Assembly: GCA_009746045.1 (NCBI GenBank)
Contig: RPFO01000065.1
Coordinates: forward strand, 2,347,984-2,405,483
Source: Mesostigma viride
Taxonomy: Eukaryota; Streptophyta; Mesostigmatophyceae; Mesostigmatales; Mesostigmataceae
Reading direction: 5' to 3'
Length of the DNA stretch: 57,500 nucleotides
This document shows, in pieces, positions 32,255 to 44,699 of the stretch; the first letter of the stretch is position 1; each line of letters starts with the position of its first letter. The position numbers and the translations under genes are program-made. Under the pieces are notes generated by a model. The model was not told the DNA's origin, made no database searches, and was given only the letters and a program-made list of their open reading frames with translations.

Positions 32255-33147
32255 GTCGAGATCATGGGGTAGGACCGGCAGCCGTGCCGCCGGAGCAGGT
32301 ATGACAACGAGGACAACAGGAGCAATAAAGAGTTAGATAGCGAAAAAAGGTGTCCCATTCCAGGGGTTATGCTGGGGGAAGCCTGCATTGCACCATCCGT
32401 GACTGCAATGTCAGGTTGGGTCTGTATCGGGTGTCATGGTGACTTCCGGTCACCGAGTTATGCGAGAGCCTGTTCCTCAGCAGGATCGCATGGTTAAAGG
32501 TGTAAAGGGTGAGTAGAAACAGCACTACCAGGAAGCGTCCAGCTTCCTGAGCTGTTCTACCACTATTCCAGGTCCATTTGTAGTGAGCCGTCACGCTATT
32601 CTGTATGCCTCTAGGCATCAGCCGTACTTCCTGTACGCCTTGCCAGCCGACATCACAGATAGCGTGGCGGCCCAAGGACCAAATGAAAGTTGCTTATATG
32701 GGTATCGTTAGACGCACCTTTTCACGGCGAATCCGTTGGTATGTCGCTGGTCGCGGATGGCCGAAGCTATCGCCTGCTATCCTCTACCGACAGAGTAAAT
32801 TACCGCGACGGGTCTTGGTTGGTAATCTACCACCTGTAGATTAGGTGCCAGTGATCCGATGCTGTAAGATACGTTTCAGTAAGTTACTTCGGGGATCTAC
32901 AGTGCCGTAAGCGGAACCGCCCACACACTTCGGGGATCTTTGCCTGTACACGGCCAGATGGATAATTATATTGTAATGGAGAAGTGGGAGAACGTGCGTG
33001 TCTATTAGCAAATGCAGCGAAATATAAAAATGTAGTTATCAGCCTTTTTCGCCTATTCAGCAGTTGTCGTTGTCGGCCGTTGTCAGTAAGCGGCTATAGA
33101 TTATGTGTGCTGGGGCCGGTGAAAAGACGCTAGCAAAGTTCGTCTGA

Positions 33148-35575
33148 ATGGCGTCCAATAGAGGGGATTTTATTGTTAGTGGATTGTTGGACGAGGAGAA
33201 GGCGAGGTTGCTGGCGGAGAATGCGAAAGAGCAGAGGGAAGCAGCGGAAGCCGTGCGTGGAAGATGAGGTAACGGGATGGAGTGTGGGCCCTGGCTTCTG
33301 GTTATGAAATGATGGCGGTTGCAGGCCAGCCGTGCTCGCTGGTAATGGGTGCGTGGTGTTGAAATCCAAGTTCTGCGCGTATTCTGTTTTTTGGTCAATG
33401 ATTGAAGGGATGTCGCCTTGTTTTATTTTTGTGCATCTGCGTCCCGTCGTGACTGCCTCGTCATGGACGCCCAGGGGTAGAAGTTCGAACGAGGGAATGA
33501 TTTTTCAAACGCCTGGATATGTTATGATAGTACGAATAAATGGTAATGGGTAGAGGCGGCCAAAATTTTGTTGGAAGTGTGCCAACGCCGCACATACGAC
33601 TTGAACAACCCTAGGTATCTTAGGAAAAGGAAACACGGATACGTCGGAGTGGAGGAAGAGGAAGACGATGACGATGGTGAAGACGGAGAGGTTTACAATG
33701 GAGGCCTTGAGAATGGGGAGACATTGAAGCAGGAGAGCAGGGTAGCGGTGAGTGGCCCGTCATGAATTACATTGTGGTTGCAGTTGTTAGCGAGGCGTGT
33801 TGATTGCTTCTTGCCGCGGGTAATCGCTAGCGTGCATAACCTTCTTTTTTCAACAGGTGTTCTGGTGCATTGACTGCCGCAAAGCAATTCATGGGACTGA
33901 TTATGTGCCTATCATGCCGTTTGGGAATCATACATTGCCAACATTTCGTGTTTAGAAGGCGCGCCTTCAGAAGCATATTCAGCACCGCACGAGCCAGGTG
34001 CTGAAGGCGTGCTTGGAGAGGAAGGGGTATAAAGTGCGCATGACCGCATCGAAGAAGAAGAAGCAGCAGGAATCGGGCAAGACCATGATAACCGAGCCAG
34101 GATTGGCTTTCGTGCATGCAGTACATGGTGCGGCGCAGGCAGTGAATGCTGCATCGATTGCAGCGGTGCAGCCTGTGGCCATGGCGGTGCAGGGCGCGGG
34201 TCCTGAAGTGTGGGCGTTGGCGAAGCAGATTCACGATGCTGTCATGGCCACGTTGTGAAGCCAAGGAATGGGTGTTGGTTCCAGTCAGGTGCCTCGCCCG
34301 GAGGAAGCTTTTCTGCTGTAAGCAGAGGTGCGGCATCAAGCATTTGCAATCGCCATGAGAGCAGTGGAGATGTCAGCGGCATGAAGCATTTGCAATCGCC
34401 ATGAGAGCAGTGGAGATGTCTGCGGCATTGGGAGATCTGCAGACAATTGCAGGAGGACATTGTGCGGTACGCTTGTAGGGTGTAAGCTGTGTTGTTCCGC
34501 TCGCTAATGGACATGTGCCCCTGTAACCTCTTCCAGGCTAGTATCTGCTATCCACCTCTTCAGGCTTGAAAAGTAAATTGCTGTACGGTTCACAATTGGC
34601 ATGGCTTGACATGCACGCGTCCTTGACTGTGGTCTGCATGGGTTTGGGGTTTAGCGGTTTACATCAGACTCTGCTGTGTATCTGCTTAATCAGCCGACGT
34701 GTCACATGGGGACAGCAACGGCGCTGGGATGCAGCCCGGTGTGAATGCGAGTAAGGTACGCGCTGGCATGCATGGCGGATGGGGCGTGGAAGCCACGACC
34801 CACGTTTTTGTGTGTGCACGGGGGGCTAGGGGGCAAGTCGTTGTGTTGCTGCCATCCATATGGCCATGGATATGCGGGAAGCTTTCCCTGTACCCATACT
34901 TAATGATGCATGGACTGGTTGTGACAGCCAAGGGTTTAGCTGTCGTGGGTTTGCTGAGTGATCATGGCAGTCTGCTAGGCTGGTGCTAGAACAGCCATAG
35001 CGCGGTTACTGCTATGTCTTGCCCGTGCTAACTGATGCTGCAGCCATGCGTGGAGCGCGAATCGTCCCGTGAGGAGAAGGAGGAGGCGGGGCCGGTGCAC
35101 CCATGGGCAGGGCCGGAGAAGAAGGACGCGGAGCACCCAGTGTGGGAGAAGGAGAAGGCGGGGAAGCACTGAAGCTCCACCCCATGTCAGGCCTCTAGTA
35201 TAGGTGCCAGTTAACTAAACCCATGCACGTGCAGGTTGTAGCTCAGAATGTATTTAAAATCATATGCCCCTTTTCAGGTATATGTGTAACAGTGACTCCC
35301 AACGGATATATGTTCCTAATTTATTAAATTCTTACTGAATAATTGTTGTCTTTATGAACCCATGAAGAGCAAAGCCCGGTGGGGAGTACATGTAACGCAT
35401 TACCACGAGAAGGGGTCCCCACACCGCATTTCTTCGCTCTCTGTTCCTATGCAGAACAAGAAGAGGTGGAAGACCAATGTCCCGGCTCACACGCCAGCCC
35501 ATGTGGGTAAGCCCCCTCCCCCAAAGCGGAAGGGGCGCTTTGGGGAGAAGTGTAGTGAGGATTTTGTAGACTAGA
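33148..35575 (+). pseudogene. Putative multi-exon gene carried in the CACTA-like element
   Basis: Plausible exons are 33148-33252 (ATG start, MASNRGDFIVSGLLDEEKAR), 33556-33747 and 33857-34258. The second is acidic with an EEEEDDDDGED tract and ends at a good GTGAGT donor; the third follows a TTTTTTCAACAG acceptor. The third has CIDCRKAIHG and KHIQHRT, possibly a BED-like C2H2 finger, but also an in-frame TAG at 33953-33955. Further coding-like blocks lie at about 34328-34470 (containing a 45-bp tandem duplication), 35043-35172 (Lys/Glu-rich) and 35456-35575 (NKKRWKTNVPAH...DFVD, stop). I do not recognise the protein. It could be a transposon accessory DNA-binding protein or a captured host gene. 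Exon joins are inferred. Confidence 0.4.
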
Positions 35576-35700
35576 TAGCTTAGAGTTAGCTTATTTCGAT
35601 GTTGCGGCTTGACCCACCTCTACCCATTCAGCAAGGAATATGCATGTGCTGCATGATCTCCCAACGGAGGCATGTTATAATTTTATTTGATTCTTTAATG
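35567..35700 (+). repeat. 3' repeat end shared with 56771-56890
   Basis: TAGACTAGATAGCTTAGAG to ATGATCTCCCAACGGAGGCATG and an AT-rich tail match 56771-56890. The CTCC-CAAC-GGAG part can form a hairpin like the one in the S-type units. It is probably the 3' end of a retroposon overlapping the last exon of the putative gene. Confidence 0.65.
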
Positions 35701-36033
35701 TAGTGTCTTGGGGCATGATGCAGATGAGATTTGTAACTTCCGTGTAATTATGTTTCTAAAGAGATTAGCATAGTACTCTAAACATGCCCATGCGCATGAC
35801 ACGCAAGTACTAACTTACTTACACCAGACCTGGCAATAAACAAGCATTGATGGGATGGACCCAGCGATACATAATGGGCGTGCATGCGTAAAAAATATAC
35901 ACTATGCATGGCCCAATGGGCATGCATTCAAATAATTACAAATGAAGGCCGCCATGAGAGCACTGAAGCTAAACCAGACCGGGCCACAATTAACCCTCCA
36001 GCACCAAAGTTCCACTGCATCATGTAAGACAAG
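35701..36033. other. Spacer without features
   Basis: AT-moderate sequence with no ORF or repeat that I recognise. Confidence 0.4.
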
Positions 36034-36154
36034 CCATCCATCCATCCATCCATCCATCCATCCATCCATCCATCCATCCATCCATCCATCCATCCATCCA
36101 TCCATCCATCCATCCATCCATCCATCCATCCATCCATCCATCCATCCATCCATC
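36034..36154 (+). repeat. (CATC)n microsatellite, about 30 copies
   Basis: A pure tetranucleotide array. It produces artefactual Met-Asp-Gly-Trp and Pro-Ser-Ile-His repeat frames on the two strands. Confidence 0.97.
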
Positions 36155-36321
36155 GGGGTATAGTCCTAGTACAGCCATGCTACGTCCTGGCTATGATGAG
36201 ATTACTTGCCCACGCTCCTAGTGTTATGCCATGCTCACATGAGTCTTATTGCACCCACAGATTGCCGGATCGTTAGCGTGTCCGTTTAGCTAGCGTTCCC
36301 GAATGCAGCTGTGGCATGCCT

Positions 36322-36450
36322 TAGGCATGAAGGAGAGTGGGGGTCTCTGCCCTTTCTCCTGTTGTGCACACACAGGCATTAAAAGCACTTCGGTGCTCCG
36401 TGACTCCCCAACGGGAGCACGTGTTTAAATAATTAATTAATGAATGAATC
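36322..36450 (+). mobile_element. SINE-like insert S2
   Basis: It matches S1 (27732-27870) from GGCATGAAGGAGA to the GTGCTCCGTGACTCC...CAACGGGAGCAC hairpin and ends in an (ATTA/GAAT)n tail. A more diverged tail copy (CTCCTTGACTCCCTAATGGGGGCATG) follows at about 36463-36520. Target duplication was not identified. Confidence 0.75.
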
Positions 36451-36520
36451 GGGGTTAACTAATGCTCCTTGACTCCCTAATGGGGGCATGAGTTTAATAA
36501 ATGAATTAAGTAGTTAGTTA

Positions 36521-37640
36521 ATAAATCAGGTTGATTCAGATGAGGTCCCTGCTGGTTCCTTGTGGACTGGCCAGCCAGGGAGATATCTTCTTACATGGTC
36601 AGGCCCTTGCCGACCATGTAACAACCTGTTAGGCGACGCAGTGGCCAACATTGGACATACCGCCATATGTTTGTCTCCGCGATATGATTTTAGCTGACAT
36701 GCAGAGCACAGACACTGTTGGCGTCATCCGCTCAACCCCTCTTATTCATACATGGGACCTCGGATATGTAGGATTAGTAGCGTTGCCCAGGCGGACATTG
36801 TCAAAGACTACGACCCCCCAGTTGTGGGTCCTAGGAAATTTAACAAGCATGATTGTCTCCTTGTTGATAGGCATTAATTCATCCTTGATGATAGGCATTG
36901 CTTGCGTGCAAGATTAGCTCGAGGCCCATATTTTAGACTACTAGCTGAGCTGTGGACATACATGTAGTTATTGACGTCTTGACGGATATTGACGTCTTGG
37001 GGGACTTCCACTATATCTTCTTTGGGGAATTCAGAGATCCCGGTCCCCCAACATGGACATGAGACTAATTAAAATCAATTAATCAATGTCATGAATAGAG
37101 CGCGTTCATGACGTTCAGTCATGAACAGAGCCCTAACCTTAAACACATAAGAAAACAATTATGGCGGGCCATGTGACCAATGTAAGAAGCTTAGCCCCCA
37201 AACATATTGTTGTCTCACGTAATGAATCACTTGCTGATCAACAAATCGATGGTTATCTCATAGGCACAATGTACCTCTGACCATCATTGCTGGCCCATGC
37301 ATGCATGCACCAATGGCAGCCTACATGACACATACATCGCTTATTTGCCATGTAAAAAATGCGACAAAGTGTCCATATAGGTACTCATAGATTAGCACAA
37401 ATTCCTTAGCACGATGTGGACAACTTTACTTAACGGTGAAAGCCTGTCTCGCCCTTATTGCCTTGAGGGTTCCCGGCGATAGGTCCTGTCTGTTGGTCGA
37501 CATTTTTCTTTTGCAGCTGGCCATCGTCGGTAGGTATGAATGATCTCGATGCTAGCAATTACGATGATGATACCCGAGGTAGTCTATACCTAGGATCGAG
37601 AGCTTCTTCTTGTATGGCAATGCCGGCAGTTAACTATTAC
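36521..37640. other. Long spacer inside the CACTA-like element
   Basis: I see no supported gene. A weak plus-strand frame at 36651-36917 has no motif. GGATATTGACGTCTTG-type words are duplicated near 36970-37000, and GCATGCATGCA near 37298. Confidence 0.4.
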
Positions 37641-37649
37641 TCCGAATAA

Positions 37650-38345
37650 AGAGTTAAGAGGTTGGCCCTCGGCAGTCGGCATGGCGATCACGGAGCGATG
37701 ACGGGGCGATGACGGGGCGATGACGGGGCGTTGACGCGCGTGATGAATAGGATCTGTTTGACAGGCGGCGGCTATTGGTAATATAGATTGTTGATTAAGA
37801 GAAGAGTTTAGATGTTGGCCCGTGGGCGATGACGGTGACGGCGTCACCGTCATCGCCCTCGACGGGCGTCATGAATACGACCTTTTTGATATGCGGCGGC
37901 TATTGGTAATATAGGTCGTTGACTACTACTCCGAATACAAATGTAAAGAGTTAAGAGGTTGGCCCTCGGCTGGCTCGGCATGGCGATCACGGGGCGATGA
38001 CGGGGCGATGACGGGGCGTTGACGCGCGTGATGAATAGGATCTGTTTGATAGGCGGCGGCTATTGGTAATATAGATTGTTGATTAAGAGAAGAGTTTAGA
38101 TGTTGGCCCGTCGAGGGCGATGACGGTGACGACCGTCACCGTCATCGCCCTCGACGGGCGTGATGATAAGCCCATGTTTGATATGCGGCAGCTATTGGTA
38201 GTATAGGTCGTTGACTATCACTCCGAATAAAGAGTTAACAGGTTAAGGCCCTCGGCCGGGCGATGACGGGGCGATGACGGGGCGTTGACGCTCGTGATGA
38301 ATAGGACCTGTTTGATAGGCGGCGGCTATTGCTAATATATAGGTC
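37650..38345 (+). repeat. Long-unit tandem repeat (about 299 bp) with palindromes
   Basis: The block GCATGGCGATCACGG recurs at 37679 and 37978, and a shortened third copy begins near 38255. Each unit has several GATGACGGGGC copies and a strong inverted repeat (GGGCGATGACGGTGACG facing CGTCACCGTCATCGCCC) at about 37825-37859 and 38113-38157. No coding content. Confidence 0.85.
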
Positions 38346-38364
38346 GGATATTTGTGTACCACCC

Positions 38365-38996
38365 CCCTCCTTCCCGCGGCAGGTACGCAGCGACCCGCTG
38401 TTGTCCTGGCTGCAATTGTGTATCACTTGTACGGTATTTGTGTATCACTTGTACGGTATTTGTGTATCACTTGTCCTCCTTCCCACGGCAGGTACGCAGC
38501 GACCCGCTGTTGTCCTGGCTGCAATTGTGTATCACTTGTACGGTATTTGTGTATCACTTGTCCTCCTTCCCACGGCAGGTACGCAGCGACCCGCTGTTGT
38601 CCTGGCTGCAATTGTGTATCACTTGTACGGTATTTGTGTATCACTTGTACGGTATTTGTGTATCACTTGTCCTCCTTCCCACGGCAGGTACGCAGCGACC
38701 CGCTGTTGTCCTGGCTGCAATTGTGTATCACTTGTACGGTATTTGTGTATCACTTGTACGGTATTTGTGTATCACTTGTCCTCCTTCCCACGGCAGGTAC
38801 GCAGCGACCCGCTGTTGTCCTGGCTGCAATTGTGTATCACTTGTACGGTATTTGTGTATCACTTGTACGGTATTTGTGTATCACTTGTCCTCCTTCCCAC
38901 GGCAGGTACGCAGCGACCCGCTGTTGTCCTGGCTGCAATTGTGTATCACTTGTACGGTATTTGTGTATCACCACCCTCCATGGCCCATGCAGCCCG
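38365..38996 (+). repeat. Composite minisatellite, 109-bp unit with 22-bp subrepeats
   Basis: The block CCTCCTTCCCACGGCAGGT begins at about 38366, 38475, 38562, 38671, 38780 and 38889. Spacing is 109 bases except one unit of 87, which lacks one 22-bp GTATCACTTGTACGGTATTTGT subrepeat. As 109 is not a multiple of three, all three plus frames stay open, giving false ORFs of 230-350 codons. Confidence 0.95.
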
Positions 38997-38999
38997 GCC

Positions 39000-39970
39000 C
39001 GGCATCGTGCCGTCGCCGACCCGACAACGTTTTCTCGAACAACACGAATTTGAATTTTAGGGACTGGAGCGGCTGGCACGCTAGCGGCACGACCAACGGA
39101 ACAAGAGAACCGAGAAACTGTGGCCGCCAGGAGGATAAAGGTTTCAAGGCGCATGCGTTTGAGGCTAGCCAGAACCGAATGCGAGGTTTTACTTTATCAA
39201 ACCGATGTATATCAATGTGGCCAGAATTCTTTTCCAGTTGCGGGGTCGTGTGTCGCCAATTTGTTGTTGGGCCGGGCACTTTAATCGTGATTGCAAGAAG
39301 TCAGTTCACGACGCCGTTAGCGTGGCATTTATGTACAGCAATTCATCGTTCGGCTTCTTTATCCTATCGGCAACTCCTCACGACGTGTGAGCGTGAGTCG
39401 GTTGTCGTGTGAATGGACACTTTCTGGGAAAGTAAGTCACTAGAGGGCCAATTTCACCGATCGCAAAACATTTACCCAGTTTGGGCAGATAGACCTGGCT
39501 AAATACGAGGGCGAGCGGAAGTAATTGTTGATGCATAGCCATCTGCTTCCTGCGCTTTGTAATTGTAATGAGTTGTTCGCAAATTGGCGTCTCTACGGTT
39601 ACTCCTCTGTGCACAGCTGGCGACCAAGAAGACTTCATTGGCAGCCGGACTGCGGATGCGCGTCGTTGGAATATTAGCAACGTTAACATGTTTGCTGCGT
39701 TTTTTGTGAAGCTTGTCTAGCCGACTGCATTTGGGAGACTTGGCAAGGTTGCCTCCAATCGTTGAAGTCACAACCTGGGTGTCAATTCACGTTTACTAGC
39801 CACGGTCATAGTAACATTCTAATGGCATTTGTCCCAGTTTCAACATTGGTTTTCACTCTGATCTGATGGAGTGAAGGGCCTAGCTCCGTGGTTTTGTGTC
39901 ATTGTAGCAGTTTAGTCGCCTGCTAACGTAGTGAATCTTCCATCCCACCTCTCCCACCCCCACCCGCACT
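39000..39970. other. Spacer, no supported gene
   Basis: Short unrelated frames lie on both strands (for example 38968-39279 and 39378-39689, minus). None has a motif, start context or splice pattern I would trust. Confidence 0.35.
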
Positions 39971-39974
39971 TCTC

Positions 39975-40800
<826 letters not shown>

Positions 40801-40804
40801 AGAC

Positions 40805-41215
40805 AATAATGCAGCTTGCAAACGGCAAGGGCAAGCACCCGGGTAAGAGCAAAGGCAACCGCACGAGCAAAGGAAAGGGAAACTGGAAGAGCAAGCACAA
40901 GGCCAAGGAAAGGACAAAGGCACTTGTGCTTGCCAAAAGGGCAGGCTCAAGGGAAATGACAAGGGCAAGGGCAGGGGCAGGCACAAGGGAAGCGGATAAG
41001 GGCAAGGGCAGGCGCAAGGGAAAGAGATTAGGACAAGTCAAGCACGAGGGAACGGACAAGGGCAAGGGCAGGCACAAGGGAAAAGATGAAGACAAGGGCA
41101 GGCACTAGGGAAAGGATGAGGGCAACGGCAAACACTGGGGATCAAAGGATAGGGGCAAGGGCAGATGCTAGGGTAACAGTTAGGGCAAAGGCAGGCACAA
41201 GAGAAGAATAAGGGG
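40805..41215 (+). repeat. Degenerate GGCAAGGGCAGGCACAAGGG repeats
   Basis: Irregular units of about 18-30 bases built from GGCAAGGGCA and GCACAAGGGAA. The plus frame encodes a Lys/Gly/Arg-rich stretch of 99 codons from 40809, which I regard as repeat-driven rather than a gene. Confidence 0.75.
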
Positions 41216-41455
41216 CCGTGAAGTATAAGTGGAAATGCGGGTGGCGACATGGGGTTCGATCGGGCCTGCTGATGCAAATGCAGATTTCAACTGCAGTGAC
41301 AAACACAAGCGTAGTCATAGGCAACGACAAATTCCTTGCATGCGTGCCTTGCTCTTCACCGGCTGGCTCGTTTGCTAGTTGTCTAACAGTTTCTACCGAT
41401 AAACATCACTTGCCATTGTTAGGTCTGCCTTGCTGCCGTGCTAGTGGGTAGCTGG

Positions 41456-41680
41456 GTGATCGTGCTTGTTCCTTGTCAAGGGAGGGATGCATGTGGAGTA
41501 GGTGGGTGGGTGTGCTTGTTCCTTGCCAAGGAAGGGATGCACAAAGGTTAGATAGGTGCACGTGCTTGTTTCTTGTCAAGGGAGGGACGCACAAAGGGTA
41601 GGTGGGGGCACATGGTTGTGCCTCGTCAAGGGCGGGATGCACGAAGGGTAGGTGGGGGCATGTGGTTGGTCCTTGTCTTT
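41456..41680 (+). repeat. Tandem repeat, 50-bp unit, 4.5 copies
   Basis: CTTGTTCCTTGTCAAGGGAGG and variants recur at 41465, 41515, 41565, 41615 and 41665, exactly 50 bases apart. Confidence 0.9.
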
Positions 41681-41829
41681 TCACCGCCCAAGCGATGGCG
41701 ATGTAGCATGCATTATACATTTATTCGTGCATTAAAAATCACTTTCCTTACAAGCGGCCTTAGCCGACTCCATCTGCCGTTGCCATTTCTCCGTATTGCA
41801 TTGTCCGGACACGGTTTTTGTGTCGCAGG

Positions 41830-42065
41830 TCTTCCCCCGTAAAGGCACAAGCTGCCTGCGCGCGGAATTATGTGCAGACACCTCGGTTTCCAACACGACG
41901 GCTTCCCGCACATATCGAGCTCTGGATGTACAACATCTTCCCCCGGCGCACTTGCTCCCGGATGGAGCTTCTGTGCGGTGCCGACATCCCCGGAGCTGTC
42001 CTGCGCACCGCATGGAAACAGTATTTCAAGCCACGAAGAGAAGCCACGAATTTGATATTGACTTG
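41830..42065 (+). CDS. Possible terminal exon near the right end of the CACTA-like element
   Basis: Downstream of a TTTTTGTGTCGCAG acceptor-like sequence, one frame reads as compact protein (RNYVQTPRFPTRRLPAHIEL, then a Trp/Met/Tyr-rich and Cys-containing segment) and ends at TGA 42063-42065. No family is recognised. The place next to the terminal repeat is where a transposon gene could end. It could equally be chance. Confidence 0.28.
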
Positions 42066-42413
42066 ATATTGTCGTCAGAAGACTTGATATGCTATTTTCT
42101 GTGAAGGCGTTGGATTTTTGTGCATGACATGTAATCCTGCATTTAATAATGAAATTTTTTATGAAATAGGAACTCGTCTTGCATGAGCCTTGCTGCAAAT
42201 GCCATTCATTTTTTTTCCCCCGGGTAAATGGGTGTTAGGGGTTAGGTTGACCGAAATTTTAAGTGAAATCAAAGTGAAATTCTGATAAGTGACATGCGTA
42301 CTGCAATTCAGAACGACATAGCGACATGATTGTAGTACCGGTAGTGTACGCGAGAAGCATACGACGTCGTAACCTACGGGACCAAGTACCGGGATCGTAA
42401 ATTACCAACTCGT

Positions 42414-42600
42414 AGATTACTACCTCGCAAATTACTACCTCGTACCTTACTACCTCGTAAATTACTACCTCGTACCTTACTACCTCGTAAATTACTACCT
42501 CGTACATTACTACCTCGTACATTACTACCTCGTACATTACTACCTCGTAAATTACTACCTCGTAAATTACTACCTCGTAATTTACGACGTCGGATCTTAC
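42414..42600 (+). repeat. Subterminal repeats of the CACTA-like element, 15-bp unit
   Basis: About 12 consecutive copies of ATTACTACCTCGTAA, alternating AAATTAC, CCTTAC and CATTAC variants. Such arrays next to the terminal repeat are typical transposase-binding regions in CACTA elements; function here is inferred. Confidence 0.85.
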
Positions 42601-42679
42601 CTCGGATCTAACTCGTAGCTTACGAGAAAGATCCGACCTCGGATGTAAACCGTAAGAGTAGTCTGTGCCGTAAATTACC

Positions 42680-42735
42680 ACCTCGTAATTTACGCCTCGG
42701 ATCCTTTTTACTACCCTCGGACGAAAAGTATAGTG
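42680..42735 (-). repeat. Right terminal inverted repeat of the CACTA-like element
   Basis: The exact inverse of 27231-27286 over 56 bases, ending TATAGTG, followed by the duplicated TC of the interrupted LTR. Confidence 0.95.
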
Positions 42736-42967
42736 TCGTAGGTTCAGCACCTAATTCCTGTCAGCCCAGGAATTACTGTCGACCCCATATGTCGTCGGTA
42801 AATATTCACGCCCGACTTAGAAGAACAGCCGGCTCGCGCTCGCGCGCGACCGGGAAGTCGGAACGCCAAAACTTTCTTGATACTTGTCGGAATGAACTCG
42901 TTCCGGTGCCGCTGGAATCGCAGAGATATGCCGAATCAGGAACACGCCAATGCGCTTGGCGTTAACT
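42736..42967 (-). repeat. 5' LTR of element 2, upstream part (232 bp)
   Basis: It matches 11884-12115 with about five differences. On the minus strand it starts AGTTAACGCC, the true 5' end of element 2, and is bordered by the AGTCC duplication at 42968-42972. Confidence 0.93.
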
Positions 42968-43879
42968 AGTCCCCCTAACCAACCTATGTGACTACCACCC
43001 TTCAGTATTACCTCCCCCATGCCTTCCACACCAACATCGCAAACCACCCACTAAACCACCCTACCGCCCCATAACAAGGTTCCCCTATGTACACTACTGC
43101 ACCCCCTCCTCCGGGGCAACCAACCAATTGTCCACTCAACCACAACTAATACTGCTGCACCGGTCGCCCACCGACAAGCCCGCCTACGAACCATAGGCAA
43201 GCCGCCAACACAACCCAAGCATCCCCACCCCTTACACGAGCCTGTGACCCACGCACGAGCGAACCACATTGACAACTGCGTCCCACAACTACTACATAAT
43301 CAACCCCTAACAATGTCCCCCATGACACCCGTCAAAAGGGGGGGGGGGTTCCCCCCCCCCCCCCCAACTGAAACACACTCACAACAATACCTCGGACCGG
43401 TATTGTGGTCTAGCGACGCACCGGCTGTGACCGCGACCACAACTTAGCCACCAACCAGACCCACGCCCCCACCGACCCACCCCCACACGTCCAGGTACAT
43501 ACATCGGCTGCACCAAGCACTCGAGGAGACTACTGCCGTTCCGCGTCGCGCTCTAGGTGGACGTCGGGGGCCACGTCGCGGATGTGCATCCGAGAAGTAT
43601 CCATGCTGTATCTGGTAATGTGCTCTCGGACCGTCTACAGTGTATGCCACAGTCTCCATCGAGGCTACTTGGCGTGCGATCGATTGCTAGGATACATCTT
43701 GTTGTGAGCTCACGCGTAGGTATCCGATGATCTGCAACCGTCCATGTCACAGTGCCCCGATAGTACCACCGATACTAAACTATGTATCCGGCCCTCGGCC
43801 ACTATAAATCATTCTCTGCTGCCGGCCCATGTGCGGCGTGGGACACAACAACAACAACAACAACTTTGAAATCATTAGA

Positions 43880-44090
43880 ATGCCGAAATCCTATTCGACT
43901 TTTTGGTTTATATCCTCTTGGAACCTGGCCATGCATCGGCCGGGTACTGGCTCCTCAGTGCCAGGCGACGGAACACTGAACACAAAGTATGGGACCCGGG
44001 CCCTAACAATGATGCCCCCAGCCCACTGGAAGTCTTCCATGCACTCATGGGGATGAATAAGGTCATAAGGGGACTCGGCGCGGCGAATAT
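43880..44090 (+). pseudogene. Fragment of a second LINE ORF2 C-terminus
   Basis: The plus strand reads FISSWNLAM, then after a frameshift KVWDPGPNNDAPSPLEVFHALMG. These align with the end of the LINE ORF2 at 27870-27600 (FIYLWNSGM and KIWDPGADQDKPSPLEIFHDLMG). It is a truncated relic; the Z copy 2 retroposon lies immediately upstream. Confidence 0.8.
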
Positions 44091-44490
44091 TTTCCGCGCC
44101 AAAAAAATTCCGCGGTACCCTCCGTACCGTGAAAAGTGGGTGCACGGTGCGCGCACCCCTTGCGGAAGTGGCCATGGCGACTACTTTTAGACGAAACGTG
44201 ACAAATCTGGCTCGCGGAAAGCAGAAAAAATGCTCGATTGTTGGAGAAAATTAGTTACTGATTCTACTTTATGGTGGGATGGTTGCGATCTATAATGTCG
44301 TGGGCTTTTTTTCTTTACCATCGGCAGGGGGGGTCCGGCATGAATTTCTATCGGGATGAATAAAGTATAATGGATGGATGCCTGCCCGTGTGATTGTCGA
44401 TTGTTGCCAGTTCTGATGGTCGTAAGGGAAGCTAGTTTAATGATGTTTCTAAAGCCGTGAAAATTCCAGCTGCTATCTTTACCTTTCCCG

Positions 44491-44681
44491 TCATTTTGCG
44501 GTAAGATAACATTAGGCCTGCGCGATGCGCGCCCGACCTCTCCATGAAAGGGTGGCCTTTCTTGTGCTCCTGGGCACGAATAAATGCCCGTTATGGTAAG
44601 TTCTTGTATTAAACGCTTTTCCTGCTTTCTTAGCTCGTTGAGCGTAAGCTTTTCGCCTTCTTTCCGGCCAGATGCAGCCAT
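44491..44681 (-). CDS. Possible first exon of an unknown minus-strand gene
   Basis: From ATG 44681-44679 the minus strand reads MAASGRKEGEKLTLNELRKQ and continues for about 64 codons to a GTAAAG donor near 44490. The start is Lys/Glu-rich and helical. No family is recognised and no second exon was found, so it may be chance. Confidence 0.28.
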
Positions 44682-44699
44682 GAAGTTGCGGGTCCTGGC

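Larger units (their letters stand above)
27433..32784 (-). mobile_element. LINE retrotransposon (APE-RT type), near full length
   Basis: The minus-strand element is flanked by a 17-bp duplication TACCGACAGAGTAAATT (27416-27432 and 32785-32801). It ends in a short A-run next to the left copy. From 5' to 3' it has a 530-base leader, a very short basic ORF, an ORF2 with AP endonuclease, reverse transcriptase and a C-terminal CCHC-like motif, and a short 3' end. It was inserted into the CACTA-like element and was itself hit by a SINE-like unit. The clade is probably L1-like by domain order; I cannot assign it more finely. Confidence 0.92.

Noticed and set aside
35902-36153. Met-Asp-Gly-Trp repeat ORFs
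   Set aside because: They are translations of the (CATC)n microsatellite.
38329-39412. Overlapping plus-strand ORFs of 233-352 codons
   Set aside because: They run through a 109-bp tandem array that stays open in all three frames; the same peptide units appear in each frame.
42414-42600. Possible CRISPR array
   Set aside because: The 15-bp units are directly adjacent without unique spacers, the DNA is eukaryotic, and they lie beside a transposon terminal repeat, where subterminal repeats are expected.
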